From NCBI RefSeq assembly GCF_030817195.1, contig NZ_JAUSYZ010000001.1:1054001-1118000 (forward strand): DNA of 64,000 nt, written 5' to 3'. A program made the translations under genes and the position numbers. Source of the stretch: Arthrobacter globiformis (lineage in GTDB: Bacteria > Actinomycetota > Actinomycetes > Actinomycetales > Micrococcaceae). Shown here one piece after another: positions 27,608 to 36,149 of this stretch. The notes beneath the pieces are model-generated. The model was not told the DNA's origin. It worked only from the letters and a program-made list of their open reading frames with translations, and did not search any database. How positions within the stretch are numbered: the first letter of the stretch is position 1; every line of letters begins with the position of its first letter.

Positions 27608-27828
27608 TGAGTGCCGGTGCGGGACTGGGCGGCCTGCTGCCCCCGGTAGCGCAAGCCTTCCGCGGCTTCGCGAAGTACCTGCAGGGAGTCATGGGGGCTG
27701 ACGCTTACCGGAAGTACCTGGAGCACCATGCGGCGGCCAGCCACGGCACGCCGCCCATGGACGAGCGGGCGTTCTGGCGCGACCGGACCGACCGCCAGGA
27801 CACCAACCCGCAGGGCAGGTGCTGCTGA
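27607..27828 (+). CDS. YbdD/YjiX-family small protein
   Basis: A 73-residue protein overlapping the cstA stop (TGATG). It has the family core FRGFAKYLQGVMGADAYRKY and the YEHH-like KYLEHH, and ends in GRCC, matching the double-Cys tail of this family. YbdD/YjiX genes sit next to cstA/btsT in many bacteria, and their products are thought to support the transporter. The pairing is seen here directly; the role is from the family. Confidence 0.9.
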   Translation: MSAGAGLGGLLPPVAQAFRGFAKYLQGVMGADAYRKYLEHHAAASHGTPPMDERAFWRDRTDRQDTNPQGRCC

Positions 27829-27830
27829 CC

Positions 27831-28295
27831 ATGGCTACTCTGCCGGCCGGATTCGCCGTCCGCAGGATCGGGCCGGCGGATGCCGGCGCGCTCGTCGCGC
27901 TGGCGGCCACGGACAAGCTCTTTGACGAGGCTCCGGGCACCGCGCCGTCGGGGGTCTTAGACCCCGACGGCGCCCGGGACTTCCTTGCGGACCCCTCAGT
28001 TCTCTTCTGGCTGGCGGAGGCCGGGGGACAGACCGTGGGTTTCCTGCACTGCTGCATCCAGCGGCGCCGGACGCCCGGCCCCTGGGCGGAGCTGCTGCTG
28101 ATGGAGATGGGCACCCATGCCGAGTGGCGCCGTCGGGGCATTGGCCGGACGCTTGTCGCGGACATGGAGGCCTGGATGAGGAGCAACGGCGTGGCTGAAG
28201 TGTGGGTCCCGGCCAACACCTATGCGGTCGGTTTTTACCGCAAATGCGGTTTCGCTACGGACGAAGGCGAAATCCTGGTCAAGGAGCTTCATTGA
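27831..28295 (+). CDS. GNAT-family N-acetyltransferase
   Basis: A 154-residue acetyltransferase with the acetyl-CoA motif A (THAEWRRRGIGRTLVADMEAW near 95-115) and a C-terminal YAVGFYRKCGF motif B. The ATG at 27831 starts 2 bp after ybdD, so it is part of the cstA operon; a GTG four codons earlier is possible. The acceptor substrate is unknown. Confidence 0.85.
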   Translation: MATLPAGFAVRRIGPADAGALVALAATDKLFDEAPGTAPSGVLDPDGARDFLADPSVLFWLAEAGGQTVGFLHCCIQRRRTPGPWAELLLMEMGTHAEWRRRGIGRTLVADMEAWMRSNGVAEVWVPANTYAVGFYRKCGFATDEGEILVKELH

Positions 28296-28333
28296 CTGGA
28301 CTCCGCGTTCCGGGCCCGTGAGAGTATGAACGC

Positions 28334-29044
28334 ATGAGCGATCCTGAAGACACTCAACCCACCCAGGCGGCCGGTCTGCAGGCCGCCGTCCAGCCCGGCG
28401 AGCCCGGCGTTCAGCCCGCAGCGCAGCAGGCGGCAGAGCCTTCCGTGCCGCAGGACGACGAGGAGCCCGTAGAGGGCACTCCCCTCGATGCCGGGGCTGC
28501 CGATGGTCCCGTTGACGCCGGCAAGCCCAAACATGCCAGCCTGCAGGACCTCGTGGATGAGCCTGCCAAGGTGATGCGGATCGGCACCATGATCCGGCAA
28601 CTGCTGGAAGAGGTGAAGTCAGCGCCCCTCGACGACGCCGCACGGGGCCGCCTGGCGGAGATCCACGAGCGCTCCATCAAGGAGCTTGAGGACGGCCTGG
28701 CGCCGGAACTGGTGCAGGAGCTGGAACGGATCAGCCTGCCCTTCCCGGACAACGGCACGCCCTCGGACGCCGAACTGCGGATCGCCCAGGCCCAGCTGGT
28801 GGGCTGGCTGGAAGGCCTGTTCCATGGCATCCAGACGGCGATCGCCGCCCAGCACGCGGCCCGGGAACACTCGATGGCCCAGATGCAGCTCCGGCAGCTT
28901 CCGCCGGGGACCGTCATCGCCCCCGGCGTCGTCATTGGTGAAAACGGCGAGCCGCAGCGTGCCAAGGCACCCCAGCCCGGCACCGACCCGCTGCACCCGG
29001 GCCGGAAGGAAGACCCCGACCACGGCCCCGGCCAGTACTTGTAG
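28334..29044 (+). CDS. bpa: Bacterial proteasome activator Bpa/PafE
   Basis: A 236-residue protein. The N-terminal 60 residues are Ala/Pro/Gln/Glu-rich and disordered. Residues 65-195 form the four-helix region typical of the family (QDLVDEPAKVMRIGTMIRQL, then PSDAELRIAQAQLVGWLEGL). A flexible tail ends GPGQYL. The free GQYL C terminus matches the motif with which mycobacterial Bpa/PafE docks into the 20S proteasome alpha ring for ATP-independent degradation. Proteasome genes are not in this window. It is followed 6 bp after its stop by a co-directional helical protein in the same frame. Confidence 0.85.
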   Translation: MSDPEDTQPTQAAGLQAAVQPGEPGVQPAAQQAAEPSVPQDDEEPVEGTPLDAGAADGPVDAGKPKHASLQDLVDEPAKVMRIGTMIRQLLEEVKSAPLDDAARGRLAEIHERSIKELEDGLAPELVQELERISLPFPDNGTPSDAELRIAQAQLVGWLEGLFHGIQTAIAAQHAAREHSMAQMQLRQLPPGTVIAPGVVIGENGEPQRAKAPQPGTDPLHPGRKEDPDHGPGQYL

Positions 29045-29050
29045 GCCTCT

Positions 29051-29494
29051 TTGGGATTTTTCACGGCCGCCCGGCAAGGGCGCAAAGACGACGCGGAACT
29101 TGGCAAGGGCTTATGGCGCCGCGCCCATGACCGGTTCCACCGCGGCCTTGACCGGTACCATCAGGTGCTCGAGGGCGTGGAGGACGAGCAGCTCTATGGA
29201 GAGCTGGTCGAAATAGCCAACCAGCTGGCGGGACTCTCCGGCCGTGTCCGGGAGATCTGTGTTGAGGCGCAGCGGCGGTCACCCAGCGACGGCCTGGATA
29301 TTCCGCACGCCCTGTCCGGTGTTCACCGCTCGCTGTCGAAGGCGGGCAATTCGCTGGCCGCCACCGCCGAGGCTGCCGCGATGCTCCGGCTCGCCGTGGG
29401 ACCTGTGCCCGTCGGGGCGGCCTCGGTCTGGCGCCGGGCGGAAACGGTATTTGAGCAGGTGGCCGACGCCGAGCGGTTCCTGTCGCAGTCCTGA
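29051..29494 (+). CDS. Conserved hypothetical helical protein downstream of bpa
   Basis: A 147-residue all-helical, basic protein with no recognised domain, signal or TM. The frame is the same as bpa and is separated from it only by TAG-GCC-TCT before a TTG start, so TTG at 29051 is the earliest possible initiation. No ribosome-binding site is visible, which suggests coupled translation from bpa. Alternatives are an internal start or low-level UAG readthrough. Adjacency suggests a link with Bpa, but nothing in the sequence proves it. Confidence 0.65.
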   Translation: MGFFTAARQGRKDDAELGKGLWRRAHDRFHRGLDRYHQVLEGVEDEQLYGELVEIANQLAGLSGRVREICVEAQRRSPSDGLDIPHALSGVHRSLSKAGNSLAATAEAAAMLRLAVGPVPVGAASVWRRAETVFEQVADAERFLSQS

Positions 29495-29607
29495 CCGGCC
29501 GGTATTTCGCCTGCCCCCGAAATATTCCTCGTGCCGGGCCGTTACGCGGCTAGCTTAGCTTCGTCATATTCCGTGCGCTCGAATTCGCTTGTTGGCAGGA
29601 TGGACAA

Positions 29608-30453
29608 ATGACTTCTTCACCAACACTGACATTCAATGACGGCAACACCATTCCCCAGCTGGGCTACGGGGTTTGGCAGGTTGAAGACGACGTCGCCGAG
29701 AAGGTTGTCTTCCAGGCATTCCAGGCCGGGTTCCGCCACATCGACACCGCCAAGATCTACGGCAACGAATCCGGCGTCGGCCGCGCGATCGCCAGCTCCG
29801 GGCTGTCGGCCGAGGAAATTTTCATCACCACCAAGCTGTGGAACGCCGACCAGGGTTACGAATCGACGCTTGCCGCGTTCGAGGAGTCACTGGAGCGCCT
29901 GGGCCTTGAAACACTGGACCTCTACCTCATCCACTGGCTCCAGCCCAAGCAGGACAAGTACGTGGACACCTGGAAGGCGCTGATCGAACTTCAGAAGCGC
30001 GGCAAGGTCAAGTCCATCGGTGTCTCAAACTTCACCATCGAAGGCCTGCAGCGGATCATCGGTGAGACCGGCGTGGTGCCCGCGATCAACCAGGTGGAAC
30101 TCCACCCGTACTTCAGCCAGTCGGAACTGCGCGAATTCAATGCCTCCCAGGGCATCCTGACCCAGGCCTGGTCTCCGCTGGGCCAGGGCGGTGAGCTCCT
30201 CGAGGATCCGATTATTGCCGGCATCGCACAGAAGCATGACGCCACTCCGGCGCAGGTGGTCATCGCCTGGCACCTCGCCATCGGAAACGTCGTCATCCCC
30301 AAGTCCGTCACGGAGTCCAGGATCCGCGAGAACTTCGACGCCCTGAACGTCACGCTGGACGCCGAGGACGTTGAGGCCATCAACGGACTGGACCGGACCG
30401 CGGACGGGACCGGAAGGATCGGCCCGGACCCGGCTGTTTCTGACTTCGCCTAG
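29608..30453 (+). CDS. Aldo/keto reductase (2,5-diketo-gluconate reductase-like)
   Basis: A 281-residue TIM-barrel NADPH oxidoreductase. The catalytic tetrad is visible: Asp in GFRHIDTAKIYGNE near 46, Tyr in the same stretch, Lys in ITTKLW near 76 and His in LDLYLIHW near 109. The family signature IPKSVTESRI lies near 230. It probably reduces aldehydes or ketones. Monocistronic, with a strong terminator after the stop. Confidence 0.92.
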   Translation: MTSSPTLTFNDGNTIPQLGYGVWQVEDDVAEKVVFQAFQAGFRHIDTAKIYGNESGVGRAIASSGLSAEEIFITTKLWNADQGYESTLAAFEESLERLGLETLDLYLIHWLQPKQDKYVDTWKALIELQKRGKVKSIGVSNFTIEGLQRIIGETGVVPAINQVELHPYFSQSELREFNASQGILTQAWSPLGQGGELLEDPIIAGIAQKHDATPAQVVIAWHLAIGNVVIPKSVTESRIRENFDALNVTLDAEDVEAINGLDRTADGTGRIGPDPAVSDFA

Positions 30454-30469
30454 TTCCCGGGCGGCCGCT

Positions 30470-30515
30470 GAGAGGCTCCGCCGCGTTCGCTCAAGCGGAC
30501 GCGGCGGGGCCTCTC
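30470..30515 (+). terminator. Terminator of aldo/keto reductase gene
   Basis: GAGAGGC / GCCTCTC followed inward by a 9-bp stem CCGCCGCGT / ACGCGGCGG, with one T-G pair between. The loop is 12 nt. No long T-run. Confidence 0.75.
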
Positions 30516-30567
30516 CACGTTGACCGGACCGGGCTGTTCGGGCTTGGCTGGGCACGCTTTGACGGCT

Positions 30568-30747
30568 TTAGGCGGCGAGCTGTTCCTGCTGGACCGCGAC
30601 GGCGTCGATGATGGCCCAGCTGTCCTCGCCGGTGATGCTCCGGCTGGCGAAACGCTCTGCCGCCGCCACAGTGTCGAAGGCCTCCGAGCGGATCCGGCCG
30701 CAGTCGGCGTCGAAGTAGGTTACGTGGAACTCCTGATTAATTTCCAT
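30568..30747 (-). CDS. Small hypothetical protein
   Basis: A 59-residue soluble protein (starts MEINQEFHVTYFDADCGRIR, ends in an Ala/Gln-rich tail) with no recognised family. Start choice is between the ATG at 30747, with GGAG very close, and the ATG at 30762. Composition and third-position G/C bias look genuinely coding. Same direction as the coiled-coil gene upstream. Confidence 0.6.
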   Translation of the reverse strand: MEINQEFHVTYFDADCGRIRSEAFDTVAAAERFASRSITGEDSWAIIDAVAVQQEQLAA

Positions 30748-30786
30748 GGCTCCATCGTGCAACCGGGGTCTGACATTTTTGGCAGT

Positions 30787-31845
30787 TCAGTCCGGCGTGT
30801 TGCGGAGCCGGAGCACACGTTCCTTCGCCAGCACGGCAGACCGCTCGCTTTTCTCCGCTGCCCGGGCGTACTGCTTCGCCTCAGCGGCAGCCGTCTCACG
30901 GTCCTTGCGCGCGGCATCCAGTGAGAGCTCCAGGGCCCGAAGCCGCTGACGTGCCTCGTTGACGTCCGCGGTGAGCTGGACGAAGGCTGCCGCGGCTTCC
31001 TCCTGGGCCTGGGCGCGGCGCGCGGCCTCTTCTGCGGCATCAGCGGCCGCTTCCTCAGCCTCCGCCAGCGCCGCCTCGGCCTTCTCCAGCAGGGACGGCG
31101 TGACCGGGCGGGGAGCGGTGCGGACCGCATGGAGGCGCGGCTTCTCGGGCTCTGTGGCGTCGGCATCGCTGTCCGTCCGGGCCGTGGCCTTCCGCGGCTG
31201 GGTCCCTGTGCGCTGAACGGAGGGAGCCGTAGCGGCGGATGGTTCCTGCCGGCGACCTTTCGGTGCTTTGCCAGAGGGGCGCTGCATTCCACTGGGCCGC
31301 TGCGGCGGGAGCGGCCGCGGCGGCAGCTTGCCGAGAGCGGACGGAACCGCCACGGCGTCACTGACATCAACCTGGTCCACGCCGTCGGCTGACAGTCCGC
31401 GGAGCAACAGCCCGCTTTCGATGGCGGCGGCAGCCGCCAGATCCGCAGTTGCGGCCCGCAGTGTCTCTTCCACTTCGGTGGCAACTGCGCCGCTGATCTT
31501 CCGGCCCTGCTTTTCAGCGGCGAGCCGTGCTTCACCCACAGCGGTGCCGAGGAGCTTCCGCCGTTCCTTGGCGAGTTCCCTCAGGGCTGCGGCATCGAGT
31601 GACGCCTGGGCCTCCTGCATGGTCTGTCCGAGAGTCCTGAGCTGCTGAACGGCGTCGGGGCTGTGATGCGCCAGCATGTTGACGGTCCACGCGGCCACGG
31701 AAGGCTTCGGCAGGGTACGGATCGCCTGGGCAAGGGGCTTGTTGGACGCGGAGGCATCCTTGGCGGCGGCAGTGCGGGCGGCGACGAACTCGTCGAAGGG
31801 AAGCGCGTACAAAGCCTGGGCGGCGCGCTCCAGTTCCTCCTCCAT
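30787..31845 (-). CDS. Hypothetical Ala-rich coiled-coil protein
   Basis: A 352-residue protein. Residues 1-150 are helical and Ala/Leu-rich, with conserved-looking LPFDEFVAARTAAAKD and PKPSVAAWTVNMLAHHSP. Residues 170-245 are a Pro/Arg/Thr-rich linker. Residues 250-345 are a long Ala/Glu coiled coil (EKAEAALAEAEEAAADAAEE). No signal peptide or TM. The N-terminal pattern recurs in actinobacterial hypothetical proteins, but I cannot assign a function. Confidence 0.75.
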   Translation of the reverse strand: MEEELERAAQALYALPFDEFVAARTAAAKDASASNKPLAQAIRTLPKPSVAAWTVNMLAHHSPDAVQQLRTLGQTMQEAQASLDAAALRELAKERRKLLGTAVGEARLAAEKQGRKISGAVATEVEETLRAATADLAAAAAIESGLLLRGLSADGVDQVDVSDAVAVPSALGKLPPRPLPPQRPSGMQRPSGKAPKGRRQEPSAATAPSVQRTGTQPRKATARTDSDADATEPEKPRLHAVRTAPRPVTPSLLEKAEAALAEAEEAAADAAEEAARRAQAQEEAAAAFVQLTADVNEARQRLRALELSLDAARKDRETAAAEAKQYARAAEKSERSAVLAKERVLRLRNTPD

Positions 31846-31902
31846 GCAGCCATCATATGTTTCGGCGCGCAGGTTTCAGCATGCCTTCCCACGGGGCGGA
31901 GT

Positions 31903-31928
31903 GTCCGGCGGGACGCATTCCGCCGGAC
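31903..31928. other. Hairpin between two minus-strand genes
   Basis: A 9-bp perfect stem GTCCGGCGG / CCGCCGGAC with an 8-nt loop, 13 bp after the stop of the small membrane protein gene. It may be its terminator, although no T-run follows. Confidence 0.4.
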
Positions 31929-31940
31929 GTCGTGCCCCCT

Positions 31941-32186
31941 CTAGTGGGCGGCCAGTCTGCCGCCATGGCCGCTCTGCCACCTGTCCAGCAGGTAGTGATA
32001 CATCCTGAGGACGGCTTTGTAGAGGCCAACGGCTATGGCGTTGATGAGTAAAACGATCACTTGCACGGCGCCGGCACCGAGCAGAAGCAGGCCAAGAATG
32101 GCGAGCGCCGGCAGGAACATAAGAAAAACGGCTATGGCAACGGCGATATAGCCGACGGCGTAGCTGACGATTGTCGCCTGGTCCAC
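31941..32186 (-). CDS. Small membrane protein
   Basis: 81 residues with two hydrophobic segments (IVSYAVGYIAVAIAVFLMFL and ILGLLLLGAGAVQVIVLLIN) and a basic, His-rich C-terminal tail. GTG start at 32186 with no strong ribosome-binding site. No family recognised. Confidence 0.55.
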   Translation of the reverse strand: MDQATIVSYAVGYIAVAIAVFLMFLPALAILGLLLLGAGAVQVIVLLINAIAVGLYKAVLRMYHYLLDRWQSGHGGRLAAH

Positions 32187-32618
32187 TGGAATCCAACCAC
32201 AAGCTCAATGACTCCGGATGCTGCGGTCCCCTCTGCAGCTAGGGTGATGTGGTCCCCGGCTGCTTCTGCAGCCGGGGACCACTTAGCGGGAATAGGATCC
32301 GCACGCTGATGTTGCTGCACCTGCGCATTATGCGCTGTGGCGTTCTCTATAAGCTCTCCGCCCAATAAGCAGCTTTGCGTTTACCGGTATCCCGTCCCGG
32401 TCCATGAGACGTTGACTTGCTGCCGGGGACCCCTCCTTGACCTAGTTTTCCGGTGCTGGCTGATACAGATTTTTATAGCACCGGCCCCACAGGCCTGACA
32501 AGAGAATTTTCTGGGCACGGGCATCGGGTGCTTGCCAGCTACTAAGCATGCTGATTAACTCATCTCTATAGCTGGTGCCACACCCGCGGTACCTGTCTGG
32601 TGGAAAGGAAAGTGCGTC
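32187..32618. other. 432-bp gene-free region with one strong hairpin
   Basis: No convincing reading frame on either strand. It holds a perfect 15-bp stem, 4-nt loop hairpin at 32249-32282 (GTGGTCCCCGGCTGC arm) that belongs to no neighbouring gene end. The divergent promoters of the two small membrane protein genes should also be here. No confident -35/-10 pair was picked. Confidence 0.5.
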
Positions 32619-32882
32619 ATGGGAATTCTTGGATTTCTCCTGCTCGGTCTGATTGCGGGGGCCATTGCAAAAGCCATTCTTCCCGGGAGGCAGGGCGGCG
32701 GTTGGATTGTCACCCTCGTCTTGGGTGTCGTCGGGGCTATCCTCGGCGGCTGGATCGGTTCGCTGATCTTCGGTGGTGGCTTGGGTGACTTCTTCGACCT
32801 GAGGACCTGGTTGTTGTCCATCCTCGGAGCTGTCATTGTGTTGCTGATCTACGGCGCCGTAACACGCAGAAGCCGGGTCTGA
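32619..32882 (+). CDS. GlsB/YeaQ/YmgE-family stress-associated membrane protein
   Basis: 87 residues, three TM segments with the Gly-rich pattern of transglycosylase-associated/YeaQ proteins (GLIAGAIAKAILPGRQGGGW, then GVVGAILGGWIGSLIFGGG). The ATG follows GGAAAGTGCGTC. Family members are often induced in general stress; the molecular role is unknown. Confidence 0.88.
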   Translation: MGILGFLLLGLIAGAIAKAILPGRQGGGWIVTLVLGVVGAILGGWIGSLIFGGGLGDFFDLRTWLLSILGAVIVLLIYGAVTRRSRV

Positions 32883-33061
32883 CCTGACTTCATAGCACAG
32901 GGATCTGCACGTGGGGTCGGCCCAGGCATGGGCCGGCCCCACTGGTTCCCGCGTTTCCGGGGCTAGGCGGGCACGGTGGGAGCGACTATATCGATCGAGG
33001 GAACAGCATCGATCGCAAGAACACTCGGGGGAAAGAGCTCGCGGCCGGTTGGGAGGTGCAC

Positions 33062-33256
33062 ATGACGTACGCTTCGGAGGATTGGACGATACGCCGTCAG
33101 GTCATGGACGTCATTATCGATGTCCTTTCTGCGGTTGCCACGGGGCCCGACGTGCGCCTCAGCCTGTTGCGCCACCTCGAGGAAAACCCGGGCAATCCGG
33201 AAAAAGCCCTGCTGGCCCACCTGTCGGACCGGAGCATCGCCGATGACGTCGCGTAG
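33062..33256 (+). CDS. Small hypothetical protein
   Basis: A 64-residue protein (start MTYASEDWTIRRQVMDVIID) with GGGAGG 5 nt before the ATG. Helical with no TM. Not recognised. It ends just before a 13-bp tandem repeat. Confidence 0.55.
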   Translation: MTYASEDWTIRRQVMDVIIDVLSAVATGPDVRLSLLRHLEENPGNPEKALLAHLSDRSIADDVA

Positions 33257-33260
33257 CGGC

Positions 33261-33299
33261 GCCCGGTTGAAATGCCCGGTTGAAACGCTCGGTTGAACA
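33261..33299. repeat. 13-bp tandem repeat, three units
   Basis: GCCCGGTTGAAAT, GCCCGGTTGAAAC and GCTCGGTTGAACA are adjacent. They lie in the 104-bp gap between two convergent genes. Confidence 0.7.
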
Positions 33300-33360
33300 G
33301 GCGGAAAGCCGGCCGGCCGCCGTCGTTGTGGATATCACGCCCAGGGGAAAAACCAAATTA

Positions 33361-33753
33361 TCAGGACCAGAAATCGGCGGCCTTGGCTGTGTCCTCCGGG
33401 AATTCGTATACCTCGCTGACTTTGCCGTCTTTTAGTGCGAAGACGATGACGGTGCGTTGGTCGATGGCAGCGCCGTTGCGCTGCGCGTGCACCCTCTGGA
33501 AGCCAATGGTGTGATTTTCCCCGCCGATCAGATCGTCCAAATCGACTTTGATGGTGCCGTCGGATCGTGTGAACAGTTCGCCGAAATAGGCGAGGATGGC
33601 GTCCAGGCCCTGCTTGTCACCGGACAGCCCGCCGCTGCCGCCCAGATGCCAGACGGCGTCCTCCGCGAACAGGCCGCGAAGAGTGTCCATGTCACCTGCA
33701 CCGAACGCTTCGTAACCCCGCCGCACCAAATCAACATCTTCCCGGGTTCCCAT
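33361..33753 (-). CDS. SnoaL-like/NTF2-like protein
   Basis: A 130-residue cone-shaped NTF2-like protein. The VRRGYEAFGAGDMDTLRGLF helix and FAEDAVWHLGGSG are the usual N-terminal signature of the SnoaL-like/ketosteroid isomerase-like group, and VIVFALKDGKVSEVYEF is the final strand pair. The ATG at 33753 follows GAGG by 6 nt. Probably binds or converts a small hydrophobic molecule; substrate unknown. Confidence 0.82.
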   Translation of the reverse strand: MGTREDVDLVRRGYEAFGAGDMDTLRGLFAEDAVWHLGGSGGLSGDKQGLDAILAYFGELFTRSDGTIKVDLDDLIGGENHTIGFQRVHAQRNGAAIDQRTVIVFALKDGKVSEVYEFPEDTAKAADFWS

Positions 33754-33998
33754 TTCGCACCTCACCGTCGTCGTTGTCGGGTCCCAGCGAGGAAAGGTTA
33801 AGCCTGCGCGAGGATGATGTCGATGGTCATTTGATTGCCGGCGTCCGGGCCTCGCGGCGTCAGCGGAAGCGGAATCCCCGCACTTATCCATTCACGAAGT
33901 GAAATTCGCAGTAAATTTTCTGCATCCCTCGGGGGATCCGGGAGTTTGGCCCCTAGGATGGGCTCGTCTCATAACTCAGAACCCGTGGGGGGAAATCC

Positions 33999-34487
33999 AT
34001 GAGCTATCAGCAATATCCACAGCAGCAGGCCTATCAGGCGGGTGCCGGGGAGCCGCCGCTTTGGGCACCGTACTACGGGGCGCCCTTTCCTGTGGCAGTC
34101 CGCCGGTTTTTCAAGAAGTACGCCACGTTCTCGGGTCGCGCCAGCCGGAGTGAGTACTGGTGGTGGGTGCTCGTCGCGGCCGTGGTCGGCATCATCATCA
34201 ACATCATCACGGCCGCCGGGGGTTCGGCGGGAGCAACCGTGGCCGCCAACGGTACTGCAGTGCCCGGTCCGGGCGCCACGGTTGGCCTCGTCCTGGCCAT
34301 CATCTGGGGACTGGCGACCATTGTTCCTTCCCTGGCCTTGACTGTGCGGCGCCTGCACGACGTAAACGTGAGCGGCTGGCTTGTGCTGCTGGGGCTCGTG
34401 CCGTTCCTTGGGGCCATAGCACTGCTGGTCCTGACCATCCTGCCGTCAAAGCCCGAAGGGCAGCGGTTCGACGTGCCGGTAGCCTGA
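33999..34487 (+). CDS. DUF805-family membrane protein
   Basis: A 162-residue protein. A Gln/Tyr/Pro-rich cytoplasmic head of 30 residues is followed by the DUF805 core: FSGRASRSEYWWWVL near 44, about four TMs, and the signature VRRLHDVNVSGWLVLL near 117. A GGGGGG ribosome-binding site precedes the ATG. Function of the family is unknown. A strong terminator follows. Confidence 0.9.
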   Translation: MSYQQYPQQQAYQAGAGEPPLWAPYYGAPFPVAVRRFFKKYATFSGRASRSEYWWWVLVAAVVGIIINIITAAGGSAGATVAANGTAVPGPGATVGLVLAIIWGLATIVPSLALTVRRLHDVNVSGWLVLLGLVPFLGAIALLVLTILPSKPEGQRFDVPVA

Positions 34488-34504
34488 GGCCAGGGCATTA
34501 CCGT

Positions 34505-34555
34505 AAGGAGCCCGCCGACGACGGACCAACCGGCCGTCCCGGCGGGCTCCTTTTT
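34505..34555 (+). terminator. Rho-independent terminator of DUF805 gene
   Basis: 12-bp stem AAGGAGCCCGCC / GGCGGGCTCCTT followed by TTT. Confidence 0.9.
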
Positions 34556-34661
34556 GCCCTGGTAAGGGCGGCAGGCTGGTGCGTAGGGGATTGACGCCGG
34601 CTTGTGAACGCCCTATGTTATCGATTGTCGTTTTTAACGAGTTTCGATAACTGGGGGATTA

Positions 34662-35297
34662 ATGGGAGTCATCAAACGCGCCGCTCAGGCTTCAGCCGGG
34701 AAGAAGATCGTGTCCAGAAGCGATGCGCTTTTGCTGATGGTTGCCTCGGCGGCGGCAGCAGTCACGACGACGGCGTTCACGGTGTCGGGCATTGTTGCTT
34801 CCTCTGCCGGGCAGGTGACGCTTACGGTTCCGGTGGCAACGCCGCGTCAGGCTGCGTCTGGATTGTCGCTGGGTGCGACCGGACACTACACGGCCCTGGA
34901 CGCGACCATTCCGGTGCTACCTTCCGGCCCGGCCGCACTGCTGGCGTGGGCTGAGGCCTTGAACCAGCTCGGCATTCTTGCCGTGTTGGGGCTGGTCTTC
35001 CTGCTCGCCTACCGGCTCCGAAGTGAGATTCTCTTCACACGTGGATCCGATTGGCTCGTTGGTGCCGGGGGAGTTGTCCTCGCACTGGCCGGGACAGCCG
35101 GGCAGATCCTCGATTCCCTTGCACGGAGCAGGCTGGCAGACCTGATCGGAGCCAACGGGCGTGTGCCAGGGGAGTCCTACCTCTTCTCCCTGGACTTCAA
35201 CGCCGCTCCCCTGGTGGTGGGCATCGCCCTGGTTCTTGTTGCCGGGGTCCTCCAGTTTGGCCGCCGGCTGCAGAAGGACACCGAGGGCCTGGTCTGA
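34662..35297 (+). CDS. DUF2975-like membrane protein
   Basis: A 211-residue protein with four hydrophobic segments (near residues 23-48, 93-115, 124-145 and 180-200) and a long extracytoplasmic loop. GGGGGA precedes the ATG. Its TGA overlaps the ATG of a small Cro/CI-type regulator (TGATG). That membrane-protein/XRE pairing is characteristic of DUF2975 (YoaS/YozG-like) pairs, which is the main basis for the call. Confidence 0.7.
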   Translation: MGVIKRAAQASAGKKIVSRSDALLLMVASAAAAVTTTAFTVSGIVASSAGQVTLTVPVATPRQAASGLSLGATGHYTALDATIPVLPSGPAALLAWAEALNQLGILAVLGLVFLLAYRLRSEILFTRGSDWLVGAGGVVLALAGTAGQILDSLARSRLADLIGANGRVPGESYLFSLDFNAAPLVVGIALVLVAGVLQFGRRLQKDTEGLV

Positions 35298-35536
35298 TGC
35301 CGGCGGACGAAACCTCGGGAATCCATTGCCGGCTCGACGAGCTGCTGGCAGAGCGCGGGATGACCCTGACCGAACTGAGCAAGCGGGTCGGCGTCAGTCT
35401 GGTGAACCTGTCGGTGCTGAAAAACGACAGGGCAAAAGCGATCAGGTTCTCCACCCTGACAGCCATCTGCGACGCCTTGGACTGCCAGGTCGGGGACCTT
35501 CTGGTCACCTCAGGCGGCACCGCTGGCATTCCCTGA
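35297..35536 (+). CDS. Small Cro/CI (XRE) family regulator
   Basis: A 79-residue protein that is almost entirely one helix-turn-helix domain (MTLTELSKRVGVSLVNLSVL, then ICDALDCQVGDLL), like YozG. It overlaps the upstream membrane gene by one base, so the two are co-translated. It probably regulates its own operon; a signal from the membrane partner is an inference. Confidence 0.88.
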   Translation: MPADETSGIHCRLDELLAERGMTLTELSKRVGVSLVNLSVLKNDRAKAIRFSTLTAICDALDCQVGDLLVTSGGTAGIP

Positions 35537-35666
35537 TCCTAATCACCTGCAGGGTCTGGACACGGGAAGCCGCCGGACCTACCGTTCAGGTGGTGGTTGC
35601 TGTGGGAGACGACGGCGACTGCCGATGGCCCGTAATCGGGCCACCCGTAATGACAGGAGGAAGCAG

Positions 35667-36140
35667 ATGGAAACTGTTGAAGAGACCGTTGATGTCGCAG
35701 TTCCGGTCCATACGGCCTACAACCAGTGGACACAGTTCGAATCATTTCCGCAGTTCATGTCCGGCGTGGAATCCGTAACCCAGCTGACCAACACCACCAA
35801 TCACTGGGTTACGAAGGTCGGCGGCGTGAAGCGGGAATTTGATACGGAGATAGTGGACCAGGAACCGGATGACCGGATCGCCTGGCGCAGCACCGACGGC
35901 AAGTCCCATGCCGGCATCATCAGGTTCACCCCGCTGGACGCCACTCACACCAAGGTGAAGGTCCACTTCGAGTGGGCGCCGGAAACCGTTACTGAGAAAG
36001 CGGGCGCGGCCCTGCAAATCGACAAGATGCAGGTGAAGTCAGACATGCGGAAGTTCAAGGACTTCATCGAATCACGCGGCACCGAAACCGGTGGCTGGCG
36101 CGGCGAAGTCGAGGACACCGGCCCCATCGGGCAGTTCTAG
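35667..36140 (+). CDS. SRPBCC-family (polyketide cyclase/START-like) protein
   Basis: A 157-residue soluble protein with the SRPBCC start TVDVAVPVHTAYNQWTQFES and the typical RIAWRSTDGKSHAGIIRF and THTKVKVHFEW strands. AGGAGG lies 6 nt before the ATG at 35667. The family binds hydrophobic ligands in a deep cavity; no ligand can be named. Confidence 0.88.
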   Translation: METVEETVDVAVPVHTAYNQWTQFESFPQFMSGVESVTQLTNTTNHWVTKVGGVKREFDTEIVDQEPDDRIAWRSTDGKSHAGIIRFTPLDATHTKVKVHFEWAPETVTEKAGAALQIDKMQVKSDMRKFKDFIESRGTETGGWRGEVEDTGPIGQF

Positions 36141-36149
36141 AGAGGCTCT

